DNA of 64,000 bases from Sporothrix humicola (taxonomy: Eukaryota > Ascomycota > Sordariomycetes > Ophiostomatales > Ophiostomataceae), in the NCBI GenBank assembly GCA_021396245.1, contig WNYE01000015.1:310001-374000 (forward strand), read 5' to 3'. Shown piece after piece: positions 29,694 through 41,519 of the stretch (the stretch's first letter is position 1; each line of letters starts with the position of its first letter). A program made the position numbers and the translations under genes. The notes beneath the pieces were generated by a model, which saw only the letters and a list, made by a program, of their open reading frames with translations, was not told the origin of the DNA and did not search any database.

Positions 29694-30588
29694 ATGTTTC
29701 TCTCCCTCCAGCACAAAGACAACCGCGTCGCCGGCCGGCTGGCTCTTGTCACTGGCGCCAGCGGCGGCATCGGTCTGGCGTGCACGCAGGCCCTGGCCGC
29801 CGAGGGCTGCGACGTCGCCCTCCACTACGGCTCCAATGCGGCCAAGGCCGAGTCCATCGCTGCCGACCTCCGCCAGCAGTATCCCAACCAGACCTTTCGC
29901 ACCTTTGCCGCCGACCTGTCGGACCGTGCCGCCGCGCGCTCTTTGGTCGGCAACGTGCTGGCCGACACCGCCTTTGGCGGAAAGACCGTTTCTATCCTCG
30001 TGGCCAACGCCGGTCTCGGCCGCCGCATCCGCGACGTCGCCGACATTGGCGAGGACGACTGGGATGACATGATGGAGGTCAATGCGCGCAGCCAGTTTGT
30101 CGTCACCAAGGCCGCCCTCGCCGGCATGCGCGCCCAGAAATGGGGCCGCGTCGTGCTGGTCGGCAGCATTGCCGCGCGCGGCAGCGGCCTCAACGGCTGC
30201 CACTACGCTGCGTCCAAGGGCGCCCTGACCAGCATGGGTCAGAACCTGGCGGGGCTGTTGGCGCCCGAGGGCATCACCGTCAACATTGTAGCACCGGCCA
30301 TGATCGGCGAGACGGGCATGATCCCGACAGCCAAGGGTGAGACCTGGGAGCGGACGACCGATCTGGAAGAGCTCAAGAAGACAGACCTGGGCTTGGCCAT
30401 TGCTGCCGGTGTGCCAGTCCACCGGTTAGGCGCCCCAGAAGAGGTGGCCAACGCGCTGATGATGTGAGTCGGCCCCACGCCCCAAGAAGATCATTTTGCT
30501 AGACTTCAAAGAATACTAACGGTGCAGGTTTGTCAAATCTGGGTACATAACAGGACAAGAGATCCTTCTAGCTGGAGGTTTAAAATAA
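29694..30588 (+). CDS. Short-chain dehydrogenase/reductase (FabG-like)
   Basis: 276 residues in two exons (29694-30463 and 30528-30588) with a 64-bp intron (ATGAT|GTGAGT ... CTAACGGTGCAG). Cofactor motif TGASGGIG, NAG in LVANAGLG, catalytic Ser in GSIAARGSG, and YAASK for Tyr/Lys. The C-terminal exon supplies the usual SDR end (SGYITGQEILLAGGLK). The glycine motif followed by Tyr-Gly-Ser-Asn-Ala (HYGSNAAKAE) suggests NADPH use, as in 3-oxoacyl-ACP reductases and gluconate 5-dehydrogenases. It is next to gluconokinase on the same strand. A keto-gluconate reductase feeding the kinase is an attractive guess; SDR substrates cannot be read from sequence. Confidence 0.87.
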
Positions 30589-30959
30589 GCAAAGGATAGG
30601 ATGAGCGCGACGGACTCGGGTTGATGCATCAAGAGCAAGAGCCTTTACGGTTTAGATCTGACCTTTGACCATAGACATAGATTTGATTTTGTTTTGCGAT
30701 ATGCATTGTTTTACTGTGACATTGTCTCTAATGTGGTATCTCTTAGTGGTTTGTTTAGATTTCTTTATTTTTTATGTCTACTTTTTTATGGTTGTCTTTA
30801 CACACACAAAAATAAAAAAAAAAAAAAAAAATTACTGTTATTTACCCCCCAAAGGCGTACAAAAACATTTACGGAAGAAAAAATTTTTTCTCTTCGAATC
30901 CCTCCAACCTCCATCTACATTTATCTGTTTATTTATTTCCAATATCAGCCTCTCGGCTG
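30589..30959 (+). other. Transition to RIP-mutated DNA
   Basis: 3' flank of the SDR gene. It becomes T-rich with a long A-run (about 30805-30830). CA and TG dinucleotides are still present, so it lies outside the RIP block. Confidence 0.6.
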
Positions 30960-33900
30960 CCGTTATACCTGCCGCCGCCCGGCCGTAACGCGTAGCCGCG
31001 CGGCCTTAAAGCACGGTTATACCGCCACTCCCTTTTTCGGCGTTTACGAAATGTATACGACCGTTGACGGCGGATAACTTTAAGTTGATTAGTAGTTTAC
31101 GCCCCCGTTTAAAGAGCTGTACCGCCGTGGCCTTTAATAGTTTGTTATAATTTTTTAATAAACGTAACCGTATTATTGTTGATACGCCGGGTACTTTTAT
31201 TTTTTTTTTTAACCGGTTTTTAATATTTATTATTTTTATTTATATTTTCGAAACCGTTAATAATTAAACCGTTAATATATTGTTTATAATTTTTATTTTC
31301 GTTAACGTTATTAGTATTTATAATATTTTTAATTTTTACGTTATAAACGTTACTTTTATTTTTATTATTATATATATAACCGACTTATAAACTAATATTA
31401 TATTCGACGTAATTTTTTAAAAACTTTTTTATATTATCGTTTTTTAAACTTTTTACGTCGTTATTATATTAATAGTTATTATATTTATATTCGTCGGTTA
31501 CTCGACGAATAATAATTATATATAATTAACTTATATTATTAAAGTAACGGTATAAATTACTTTTTTATTATAATAAATATACGTATATTTCGGTAACTTT
31601 AATATTATAATAATTAAACTATTACTTTACGATAAAGTTTTTTTATATATTAATTAAATAACGTTACTATTAATTAATAAAGTTATTATTAAAACTACCG
31701 CGATAACCGTTAAAAGTTATACTTTTATTACCGCCGTACGTTAACTTTTTAACGAAGACCGTATTATTATTTTCTTCAAAAGTATAAATCGTTAGTTTGT
31801 AAAAAACTTTTTTTAGACGGTTTTCTTTAACGTTAAGACGATTGTTATAAGTTTAAAAGTTATTTTTTAAAACGTATTAATTAATACTTTACTTTTATTA
31901 AATTTAATTATTAAACTAAACACGTTTCGTTCGGTAATGTAAATAAAGTTAATAATTCGTTAATATTTAAACTTAGTTTTTAACGGTAACTTTTACTTTA
32001 CGTTAACCTTTAAAACCGATATAAACTTTTTACTTCGAGACGGTATAATTATTAATTACAAGTTTTATTATATTTACTTATATTAAAAAAATTATAAACC
32101 GTAAATTTATTACCGGTGTTAAACTTAAAATTATTTAAGTTAAAATTACTAGAAGTTTTTACGGTACGTATATTATAATAACGTTTATAATAATTAAGTT
32201 TACGAAAAAACTAAATTCGATAAATATTATATTAATTACCGAGGTTTATATTCGGTTTTTTTCCGTTTTTATTTTATTTATTTTATATACTTTAACGAAT
32301 ACCGGTTAAATAACGGTATTAATAAACGTTTTTTTTTAAATAAACTAAATATTACTTTTTTAAATATATTATAACTTCCGCCGTTAAATTTAAGTTATTA
32401 ATAATATTTATTATTTTTTAAAATATATATAAAATTAACCGTTTCGTATAAATTACTTTTTACTATATAAACTTTTTCAGCGTTAACGTAATTTTTTTAT
32501 AAAAAATTATACTTATTTAAAACGACGATACTTTAAACTTAACTTTTAATAAATACTATAAATTATAAGTTAAAGAAAACCGTTTCGTTAAATACGTCGT
32601 TAAAAGTTTTCCGTTAATATATTAGTAATATATTATAACTAAAAACATTATATATATTATTATTCGAATAACCGAAACCCGGTTATTATATATTATCGAT
32701 ATTTATAACGAGTTTTATACCTTTAATCTCCGACTATAAAACTTACCGTTATTTTAACCCGTAACTTTATTAACCTTTAAAGTTAAAGATAACGTCGTTT
32801 TAATAAAAAATATTAATTTTTATTACTCGTTTTAAAACTTAATAAAACGAACTTTTATTTATATTAATACGTTTTTTAACTTTATAAACGAGTAAAATTT
32901 ATTTTTTTTTATACCGCTTAATACACCGACTTAATAACCGTAAAACTTTTAATTTTACCACCGTTTATTTATTATAAATTATACGTAAGTTTCGTTATAC
33001 TTTTAAGTTATACACTTTATATTAAACTAACTAAGATTTAATTATATATTATAAATATATTTTATACCGACGTTAACTCCGCCGGTATTAATAAACGGCT
33101 TTTATTAAACTAAACTTAATCGAAAAAAAATTATATTTTTAAAATAAAGTATACTTTTTTTAATACCATTATTACTTATTAATATTATTACCTTTAAACG
33201 TTAAATTAACGACTTACTCGGTAAACTTATTAATATTATATACGTATACACTCCGGTTAAGTTACTTTTAAAAAGATAACGTTTTTTCGATTAAAACACG
33301 GCCGTTACCGTTACTATTAATACCCTTCGCGTTATAAAAAAAAAAGTATACGCCGAGGACCAGTTTAAAGTAACTTACGAAGTTATACGAGTAATATAAC
33401 GGGTATAATAATAAGTTTTCCGGTACGTAAATACATACTATTAGTAAACTATTTTATACGAAGCTTTAATAAAAAACACCGATTTATAAAAGTTAAAGAA
33501 ATAAACTCGTTTTTAAAGTTATACTTTCGTCGTTTTTTTTTTTTTTTTATTTTTAAAACGTTTAAATAATATATACGTCGTATATTTCGACGATAAAATT
33601 AAAATTTTTTTTCGTCGGTTTTTTTTAACTTTAAACGTTTTATTACTTTTACCGGTACCGACGTCGTATAACTATATTTTTATTAATTAAAACGTTTTTA
33701 TAAATAATATTTTAACGGTAATTTATTATATTTTTTTATATAAAACTTTTAAACTAGACTAAATATTAAACGTACTTTTTTAAGTTTACGGTAATTTTTT
33801 TACCCTTTAGTTTTAAAATATCGTTATAACTAACTTACGTTTTAACTATTAACTATTATACTTTAAAATATTTTATATTATCGTTATTTTAAAATTTAAT

Positions 33901-36060
33901 AAAACCGTTTCGAAAAAATAAAAGGTTAAAAGTTAAAAGTTAATAACGTTTTTTAATATAGTTAATAAAGTTATCGAAGTTATCGTAACTCGTAAACTCG
34001 TCGAAACGGCGAAAAATAACTATTTTTTTTTAAAGGGTTAAATAAGTAACCGGCGGCACCGGTTTATAAAGTTAATAACTTATTTTTTTACCGACGCGGT
34101 ACGCGGCGTATAAAACTTCGGAAATACAGTAACTTTTTTTTAATTAAATATTTAAAAAGTTTTCGATAATATTTATTATAACTAATTTATTTATACTTTT
34201 TATACTTTTTACTTTTTAATTTAATTAATTAATTAAATTATAAATTATTTATTAAACTAAATTACAAAACTTTTTTTCGATAAAAAAATAATACTAATAC
34301 AGTTTATTACCGTAAATATTTTATAAAGGTTTTTTTTATCGTTTATTTTATTTATTTTTTTCGTAATATTATTTTATTACGTTTTTTATTAATATTATAA
34401 AATTATTATTTTAAAGTTCGTAAATAATATTAACTTTTTCGTTTATAACCGTACTATAACTTTTTATTATTATATTTTATAAAACGTTTAAAAAATAATT
34501 ATAAATTAAACACGGTTAAAAAACGTTATATTTAAACCGATAAAAAACGAACTTTTTTACTTTTTTTACGCCTACGAAACTTTAATAACGACGTTTACGC
34601 TCGACTAAAACACCGTTTTTACTTTTCACCGAATAACCCGTTTCTTCGATATTTAATTAAATAAAAAGTTTTTTTTTTTAAAGTATATTCGACAAATAAA
34701 ACACCGTTTTACCGTATAAAGTTACGTTTTTACGAGACTTACCGAGAAAATATAAAGTTATATACTCTCGTAAGTTTAAATAATTTATACGGTTATACTT
34801 TAAAATACGGTAGTTTACGGCGTGAACGTTTTTTTTTTAAAGTTAAAAAATAATTAATCGGCGTTTTTTTTAAATATTATTTTTTACGGGTATTTCCGTA
34901 TAGTTTTTAAAGTTTATTGGTTAATATTTATTTATTTTTTTTACTTTAAATTAAATATACCGTTATTAAACTTTTATTTAAAATATTATTAAATTATTTT
35001 TTTATTTTAATTAAACTATTAAACTAAAGTTTAAACGATTTAAAACGTAGTATATTACTTTCGGTCGTTTATTAATTATTATTTACTTTTTTTTATATTA
35101 CTTTCGCCGTTTATTTTTAAAGAGATAGATTAAGTTATAATTATTAACCGTTAAAAAGTTTAATAATAATAAAACGTTAAAATTAACCGTTTCGCGAAAT
35201 TTTTCGTTATATAAACGTTATATTAAATAATAAAAACTATACGACGTTACTATTTTTATTTTACGAAAACCGAAAATAACTTTTTTACGTAAATTTATAT
35301 TAACTATATTAACCTTTACGTATACTTTTTCTAACGTAAAACTATTAACTTTTTAAATTACTTTTACGACGTTAAAAATAAAACGGCCAAGTATATAATT
35401 TTAATATATTTAAAAATATTACTACGGTCGGTAAATTAATTTTAAACTTTTAAAAAATTAAAATATAAGTTATAAAGTAACTTTAAAGTTAAATTAATTT
35501 TTTAATAATTTATTTAAAACGATAAACTTTTAAAGTATAACTTTATAAAAAAGTTAAAAAGGTTACCGTCGTTAAAGTAACGTACCGTCGTTTAAGTTAC
35601 GTTTTTTTTTTATTTTTATATTATACCGCGGTAATACGTCGTTTTTTTTTAATAATAATAACTTTACGAGTATAGTGTTTTTTAATTTCGATTAAAGTTT
35701 ACTTTTCGAAAAAACGTTATTTTTTTTTAACGGTATTAACTTTACAAGTATAACGTTCTTTAATTTCGATTAAAGTTTACTTTTTGAATAAAAAGTTAAT
35801 TAAACGGTTACGTTTAATATTTTAATAATTTTAATAACGGTAGCCTCCGTTTTTATTTTTATTTTAAATATTAAATAATTAAACACCAAAAATAACAACG
35901 ATAAACTCGTTATAACACTAATAACACTTAAACGATTAATTTTAACGTCGAAAGTACAAAAGTAAAAAACTCGTTATAACGCCGGTAATATTCGAATAAT
36001 AAACTTTAAAATAAAAAAAAAAATTAAGTTTACAAACTATATACTCTTTTATTTTATACT
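30960..36060. mobile_element. RIP-degraded repeat, probably a dead transposon
   Basis: About 5.1 kb of extreme AT richness with no reading frame of any length. CA and TG dinucleotides are almost absent, whereas CG is retained (for example taccgccgtacg). That is the signature of repeat-induced point mutation, which converts CpA to TpA on both strands of duplicated DNA. Flanking DNA has normal composition, so the edges are sharp on the right and slightly gradual on the left, where 30960-31150 is still GC-containing. No terminal repeats or coding remnants could be recognised. A former multi-copy transposon of unknown class is the best reading. Confidence 0.78.
35660..35788. repeat. Degenerate tandem repeat inside the RIP block
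   Basis: Two about 51-bp copies (35660-35710 and 35738-35788, period 78 bp) share the tract TTTAATTTCGATTAAAGTTT. The copies differ mainly by G/A and C/T exchanges, as RIP would cause. Confidence 0.55.
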
Positions 36061-36454
36061 TTATTTACTACACTTACTTTTTTCATTTATTTACTATATA
36101 TAACTATTTATTTATTTATTTATTTACTTAACGTATAACCTTAACAAACTAACACACACTCGTGTAAACTAAAAAGTTTACACATACAATTCTGTAGCAG
36201 TTTCTTCCCCATGAAGGTTCTGTTTAACTAGTCGCTAATAGTTAGGATTGACTGAGAAAGGCGAATAATAATAATAATAATATAGATGAAAGAAAACTAT
36301 ATCTACCGTATTCGTGAATCGAGCAAAGATATTTTATAAACCCGCGCCGTCTCACCTAAACACCAATATAAGTGACAAGAAGCCAAAAAGGAATTACCCC
36401 AAGACCAAAAGATAAAAAAAAAAAAGGGATAAAAGAACCTGAAGACAAATCCTA
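36061..36454. other. Right flank of the RIP block and 3' flank of the deacetylase gene
   Basis: A TTTA microsatellite (about 36110-36128), normal CA/TG frequency from about 36140, and (AAT)n at 36266-36281. No gene is seen. Confidence 0.6.
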
Positions 36455-37948
36455 TCAATGCTCCATGGCAACACCGAGGCCCTCCTCCTTGGTCTTGCGC
36501 AGACCCTCGTCCTTGGATTCGGCCTCCTCGCGCAGCATCTCGTCTACATCCTGGCGGATGCCGCCCAGGTCTGGCGGGATGTTGCGCATCTGCACACTAG
36601 GCGCATGCTGCACAAACCGCAGCTGCTCGTGAACGTGCTGAACAATCTCCTGGACGCGTTTCTGCGGATTCTTATTTGGCCGCGGCTCGCCGACGATCTG
36701 CTCGAGCGTGGGCAGCAGCTCCTCCTGGCGGAAATGGTCGCGCCAGGGTGTGTGGGCGGGGATCACGGGGTTGATCTTGTCCTGGCACTGCAGCGCAATC
36801 GCCGTCTCCCACGACCACGCGCGCGCCACGTTGCGCGGCGTGTAGCCGCCGCCGCCAAACAGGATCATGGGCAGGCCCAGCTTCTTGCAAAACTCAACGC
36901 ACTGGCCGTGGCCTTGCACTTGCAGGTTGAACCTACCCAACCGGTCACCGGCGAGCGAGTCGGCGCCGCACTGCAGAGCAATTGCGCTTGGCCGGAATGT
37001 TTCGACGATCTTGCTAATAACGCTCTCAAACAGCCAGGCATATTGCTCGTCCGTAATGCCGTCGTTGAGCGGCACGTTGATAGCATGGTGAGCGCCGGCA
37101 TTAAACTCGTTCTTCGGACCATTGTCGTCGAGTGCGCCGGTGCCCGGGAAGAAGTTGAGGGGGTCGTACTTGTGGAAAGAGCACGTCATGACGCGGTCCG
37201 TTGAGAAAAAGGCCTCCTCCACGCCGTCGCCATGGTGCACATCAATGTCAATGTACAGGACGCGCGGGTGGTTGCGAAGCAGCTGCAGGATCGCCAGCAC
37301 AATGTCGTTGATGTAGCAGAAACCGGACGCCTCGGCCTTTTTCGCGTGATGCAGGCCGCCGCCCCAGCTGATGGCGATGTCGGCCTCTTTGTTACAGATC
37401 TTACGCGCGGCATCCAGCGACCCGCCTGCCGACATGGAACAGTAGTCGTACAGGCCCTCAAACAACGGGCAGTCTGATCCGCCCAGGTTGAACTTGAGGT
37501 CCGGCGGGTTGGCAATATCAAGATCGCGCGGAACAGGTTCGGGCAGCACTGTACCCAGGTAGTCCAGGTAGTCGTTGGCGTGGAAGCTGTTGAGCTCTTC
37601 GTATGTTGCTGCTCGTGCAATGTAATTGTCCATGGCGAAAGGCATGCCGTAGGACATGATTAGGCTTTTCGAGAGCGTTAATCGCCACGGCTTCATTGGA
37701 TGTGTCTGGCCAAAGTGGTGCTTCTCCATCTCCGGGTTCGTGTGGAATGTGACGTTGTAGCCCTTCGGCCGCACAATGCCATACTGCTGCGCGGCCTTTT
37801 TCACTTTGGCAAGGTAGGCCGCATTCTCCAGCTCGCTGGCGCTTCCCAGCGGCTCGTAGTCCTCGACAATGGCTGGGTCGGCGTCGACATTGTGTGGCAG
37901 ATAGTTTGGCCGCGGTACGCGGTACCGGTAGTTGTTGATGTCTGTCAT
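36455..37948 (-). CDS. hosA: Class I histone deacetylase, HOS2/HosA type
   Basis: 497 residues, single exon. Class I deacetylase landmarks: HPMKPWRL near the N-terminus, GGGLHHAKK (His pair), YIDIDVHHGDGVEEAFF (zinc-ligand Asp/His), QCGADSLAGDRLGRFNL (zinc-ligand Asp), and GGGGYTPRNVARAWSWE with the catalytic Tyr. The N-terminal extension (DYEPLGSASELENAAYLAKVKKAAQQYG) and short acidic C-terminus fit the HOS2/HosA branch rather than RPD3, which has a longer tail; the branch call is from memory. It removes acetyl groups from histone tails in a SET3-type nuclear complex. The ING-PHD gene is divergent on its left-to-right side, 1.6 kb away. Confidence 0.93.
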   Translation of the reverse strand: MTDINNYRYRVPRPNYLPHNVDADPAIVEDYEPLGSASELENAAYLAKVKKAAQQYGIVRPKGYNVTFHTNPEMEKHHFGQTHPMKPWRLTLSKSLIMSYGMPFAMDNYIARAATYEELNSFHANDYLDYLGTVLPEPVPRDLDIANPPDLKFNLGGSDCPLFEGLYDYCSMSAGGSLDAARKICNKEADIAISWGGGLHHAKKAEASGFCYINDIVLAILQLLRNHPRVLYIDIDVHHGDGVEEAFFSTDRVMTCSFHKYDPLNFFPGTGALDDNGPKNEFNAGAHHAINVPLNDGITDEQYAWLFESVISKIVETFRPSAIALQCGADSLAGDRLGRFNLQVQGHGQCVEFCKKLGLPMILFGGGGYTPRNVARAWSWETAIALQCQDKINPVIPAHTPWRDHFRQEELLPTLEQIVGEPRPNKNPQKRVQEIVQHVHEQLRFVQHAPSVQMRNIPPDLGGIRQDVDEMLREEAESKDEGLRKTKEEGLGVAMEH

Positions 37949-39539
37949 CCCGGCCGCTGCTCCCGTTCCTCTTCACACGCGCAGTGTGGCAGAAAAGTCC
38001 ACGATGAAGGCCTGGGATGACCTTCCTGCACGTCGGCAACTAAACAAGCTGGTAATGCGGCTTGTATTCGTACAATGCGCGTTGTAAAAAAGTCTAATGG
38101 TCGTGTTTGGGCGTAAAATGGGGTATCATAAGCATATAAAAGAACGTGTCGTCTGCGGCGGCATGCAGCTTTGAGTTGAAATTCGATGTTGAAGATGGAC
38201 GTTCAACTGAGCAATCACAATTCACAGAGAGAGACCCTTTTGTCTCAACAACCAGTCGCAGCCCAGTCGCTCAAGAGCCCGCCACCGAGAGAACTAGTCC
38301 CTTTTGGGCGGCTCGCCCCCACATTGGTGACTCTGATACAGCCATAAAATCGTACTATCCGATCCGAAAAGGCTGAAACTTTTTTCCTATCCGGCTTGCA
38401 TCGCGCTTTCTCTTGTCAGTGATAATTCTCACTGATTGTGTCTGTTCGCCCCTTCCGCCAACGATTCGATATCCATCTCTGGTATTCTATTGCTCCCTTG
38501 TGTGTCGCTCTTACCTTTTATATCCTTCTTACTTTTAATCTTGAGCTTCCTTTCCTTCCCTCCTTCCTTTTTTGCGGTGGTAATCGGTTGCCCCGCGCCT
38601 TCTGTTGCCTTGATTGTCCACACACTATCACAAACAGGCAGTCACTCTCCTCTTTGCTCCTGCCCTTTTCTTCCTCCACAAAATTTCATCTCCCTCTCTC
38701 TTCTTACATATATTCATCGCCATATCTTCTTTTTATTTATTTCGAGGTACCACAAGATTGTCAATATCAAAGAGACAAGGGTCCGGACCGGCTTCATCAG
38801 CACCCACCCTCCCGCAGCCGTCACTGCTTCATCAGAGTCGGGGCCAGACACTGGGCTCTTGCACCTATTTTTCTGCGGGCCCTCTTTCCTTTTCCGTCCA
38901 CGTTCTGCCTAGCGTGCCTTCCGCGCCTTCCAACCACAGCAAGGCCGACCCCAAATCCATAACATAATATAAAAAAAAAACAGCAGACGGGAGGTAAGCT
39001 ACTGCACCGATTTTCCACTGATTTTCGCTACGTTTCTTGGGACTTGTCCTGGTGCCTTCCCCCCTGCCACTAAATTCCACCGCACTTTCCCGCCTTCTAG
39101 CGGCCTATCCTACTGTGTCATTTCTCCCATTCTGCAAAAAGTCTTGTTCCACTTGTTCTTTTCTTTTTTCTTTTCCAGTTTGTTTATCTCATTCCCACAA
39201 CTCGACACACTCATTTTCTTTTTAATTCCTTCATTTTCATTTTGGATACTAGCCAGCCTGTTTTTGTGTTTGCATTTCTTCTCATCACCGCGCAATCCCT
39301 GGCTTTTTGCGCGTACAACATCACATTGATCGCATGTTTCATCCAACTTGAATTTCGCATTTTCAATATTCTTTTTTCACGAGCCTTTCCCCCAGCACCA
39401 CCCTCCCCCGTGGTCTCGTCAGGCGTGGACCTGCTTGACTACGCCCTCGCACCTCATCCCCATCCTCATCCCCATCCAGAGGCACCCGCAGCACGCCTGT
39501 CCTGCGTTTCCCCCTTTCTGTGTTGACACGTTTTTTACC
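37949..39539. promoter_or_regulatory. Divergent promoter: histone deacetylase / ING-PHD gene
   Basis: About 1.59 kb without a gene. From about 38430 to 39530 the plus strand is strongly pyrimidine-rich (CTTTTCTTCC-type tracts), typical of a long promoter/5' UTR of a highly expressed fungal gene, here belonging to the ING gene. Short frames in it are not credible genes. Confidence 0.55.
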
Positions 39540-41519
39540 ATGCCTAGAGACGACCTCTCCATCGACTTTGTTAAGAGAATGCCGCAGGGCGGCGAGGCGC
39601 TCGACCCGGCGCTCATCCTGGACGACTGGATCAACCGCGTGGCCAACCTGCCCGAGGAGATCCGGTTCCTCCAGGACGAGATCGCCGACAAGGACCGACA
39701 GTACAACGACTGCATCCGCATCATCGAAGAGCGCGATGGCCGCATCCAGAAATTCATAAAGACGCACGGCAGCCACGAGCACAACCCTAGAGAGGAAGCT
39801 TGCCGGAAAGCCATTGTCGAAAACTTCAAAAAGGCCGAGACGCTGGCCGACGAGAAAATCGCCCTGTCGCAAAAGATGAAGGCCATAGTGGACCGCCACA
39901 CCCGACAGCTCGACATGCAGATCAAGCAGCTCTACGACCGCGGCGAGCCCGGCTTCACCGACCCCGACGAACTCCCCTCCCTCCTGCGCCAGAGCGCCGC
40001 CAATAAGACGGCAGCGGCGTCTGCACGCGCCTCCGCAGCCGCCTCCTCGGCGCTCCCCTCGGCCGTTGTTAGCGACATGATTAAGAGTGCGACAAAAGCG
40101 GCCGCGGGGTCGTCGGCGGCTGGCGGCGGTGGTGTTGGAAGTACAGTGATTGCCGTGGGCGGCGGTCGCGGTGCGGGAAATGCACAGTCTCGCCAAGCAC
40201 AAGCTCAGCAGGGCCACTCGTCGTCAGCACCCGCTAGTCCCGCGGCATCCATGATTCTGAACCGACAGGCGCGCGAGAGCTCGGCAGGCCCAGGCACGGC
40301 GCCTGGAAAGGGCGGCCGGCGCGCAGGCAGCTCACTCGCCAACAACCCACCAACATCGAGTGGCCTCGCGCGCCACTCGTCTCTCGGACCCGGAACACCA
40401 AAATCTCAGAACGCAGCCGGCGGCGTGCAGCGGGCCGGCAGCGCTGGGCCACGCGCCATTGCTAAGGGTGCTGGCGCTGGCCCAGGGCGCAAGGGAAGCA
40501 CGCCGGCGGCGTCTGGTCCGGCGGCTGCTGCTTCGGGACCAGAAAAGAATGGCCCTGGGCGCAAGAAGGGCAACGCGGGAACGAACACACCGACCACCAA
40601 GACATCCTTGTCACGCGTCAAGCGGCCAGCCAAAGCTTCTGCAGCATCCTCAGGGGACGAGTCAGAACTCTCAGACGCAAGCTCGACCGACGATTCAGAC
40701 GATTCATCACGGCACGCGACACCAACACGCGGCTCATCACAAGGCGGTTCCGGCTCCGGCTCCGGGTCTGGCGGCAACGGCAATGGCGGCAGTGGCAATG
40801 GGAACGGTGCTGGCAACAAGGACGGGGGCTCGTCACAGCCTGTCGTTAAGCGCGAGAAGGACAGCAGCAACGGCATCTCCAGTGGCGTGGGAACATCCAC
40901 CGGTGCCGGTGGTCATTCCGGCCCTGGTAATGGTCCTGGCGGTCCCGGCCGAGGTGGCGTGAACAAGCACCGGGCCGGTGACAAGCCGGGCGGCCGTGGC
41001 GTGACCAAGGGCGCACCCTCGAGCGATGACCGCATGGATCTTGACGACGAAGAAGCTGGCGATGACAGCAAGTATTGCCTATGCCAAAACGTTAGTTTCG
41101 GCGACATGGTGGCCTGCGACAATGAAGACTGTCCGTTTGAATGGTTCCACTGGTCGTGTGTGGGTCTCAAGAGCGAGCCCAACGGGACGTGGTACTGCCC
41201 CGTGTGCACGGAAAAGAAGAACAAGGACAAGGACGGCAAAGACAGCAAGGACACCAAAGACGGCAAGGATTCTAAGGACACCAAAGACAAGTCCGGGGCC
41301 GGCGGCGAGGGCCGTATTGTTGTCGGTAGTGGCAGCAACAATGCAGGCCGCTCCGGCAGTGGCCCTAAGCCCGAGGCTGGTGCAGGCGGCAGCAACGGCT
41401 CTGCATCTGGCGGCGCCAGCGGTGCTTCTGCGTCGGCAGGCAACACCGCCAGCACTCCTACGAGCGAAGGCAGTGGCGCCGACCGTGCGACACCCGCGGC
41501 GACAAAGAAGGGAAAATAG
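39540..41519 (+). CDS. ING-family PHD-finger protein
   Basis: 659 residues, single exon. The ATG at 39540 begins directly before the ING domain (about residues 15-125: ALILDDWINRVANLPEEIRFLQDEIADKD...). A long Ser/Gly/Ala/Pro-rich region lies between. The C-terminal PHD finger (about 512-558) is CLCQNVSFGDMVACDNEDC ... FEWFHWSCVGL ... WYCPVC, the H3K4me3-reader form of ING proteins. A Lys/Asp repeat (KDKDGKDSKDTKDGKD) and a Gly/Ser-rich tail follow. ING proteins target histone acetyltransferase (NuA4, NuA3) or deacetylase (Rpd3L via Pho23) complexes; which one cannot be told here. The neighbouring divergent gene is a histone deacetylase. Confidence 0.9.
   Translation: MPRDDLSIDFVKRMPQGGEALDPALILDDWINRVANLPEEIRFLQDEIADKDRQYNDCIRIIEERDGRIQKFIKTHGSHEHNPREEACRKAIVENFKKAETLADEKIALSQKMKAIVDRHTRQLDMQIKQLYDRGEPGFTDPDELPSLLRQSAANKTAAASARASAAASSALPSAVVSDMIKSATKAAAGSSAAGGGGVGSTVIAVGGGRGAGNAQSRQAQAQQGHSSSAPASPAASMILNRQARESSAGPGTAPGKGGRRAGSSLANNPPTSSGLARHSSLGPGTPKSQNAAGGVQRAGSAGPRAIAKGAGAGPGRKGSTPAASGPAAAASGPEKNGPGRKKGNAGTNTPTTKTSLSRVKRPAKASAASSGDESELSDASSTDDSDDSSRHATPTRGSSQGGSGSGSGSGGNGNGGSGNGNGAGNKDGGSSQPVVKREKDSSNGISSGVGTSTGAGGHSGPGNGPGGPGRGGVNKHRAGDKPGGRGVTKGAPSSDDRMDLDDEEAGDDSKYCLCQNVSFGDMVACDNEDCPFEWFHWSCVGLKSEPNGTWYCPVCTEKKNKDKDGKDSKDTKDGKDSKDTKDKSGAGGEGRIVVGSGSNNAGRSGSGPKPEAGAGGSNGSASGGASGASASAGNTASTPTSEGSGADRATPAATKKGK

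Noticed and set aside
30960..36060. Centromere or prophage-like block
   Set aside because: At 5 kb with sharp edges and a CA/TG-specific loss, a RIP-mutated repeat explains it better.
38430..39539. Several Ser/Phe-rich short frames before the ING gene
   Set aside because: They come from pyrimidine tracts of a promoter/5' UTR and overlap one another in all three frames.
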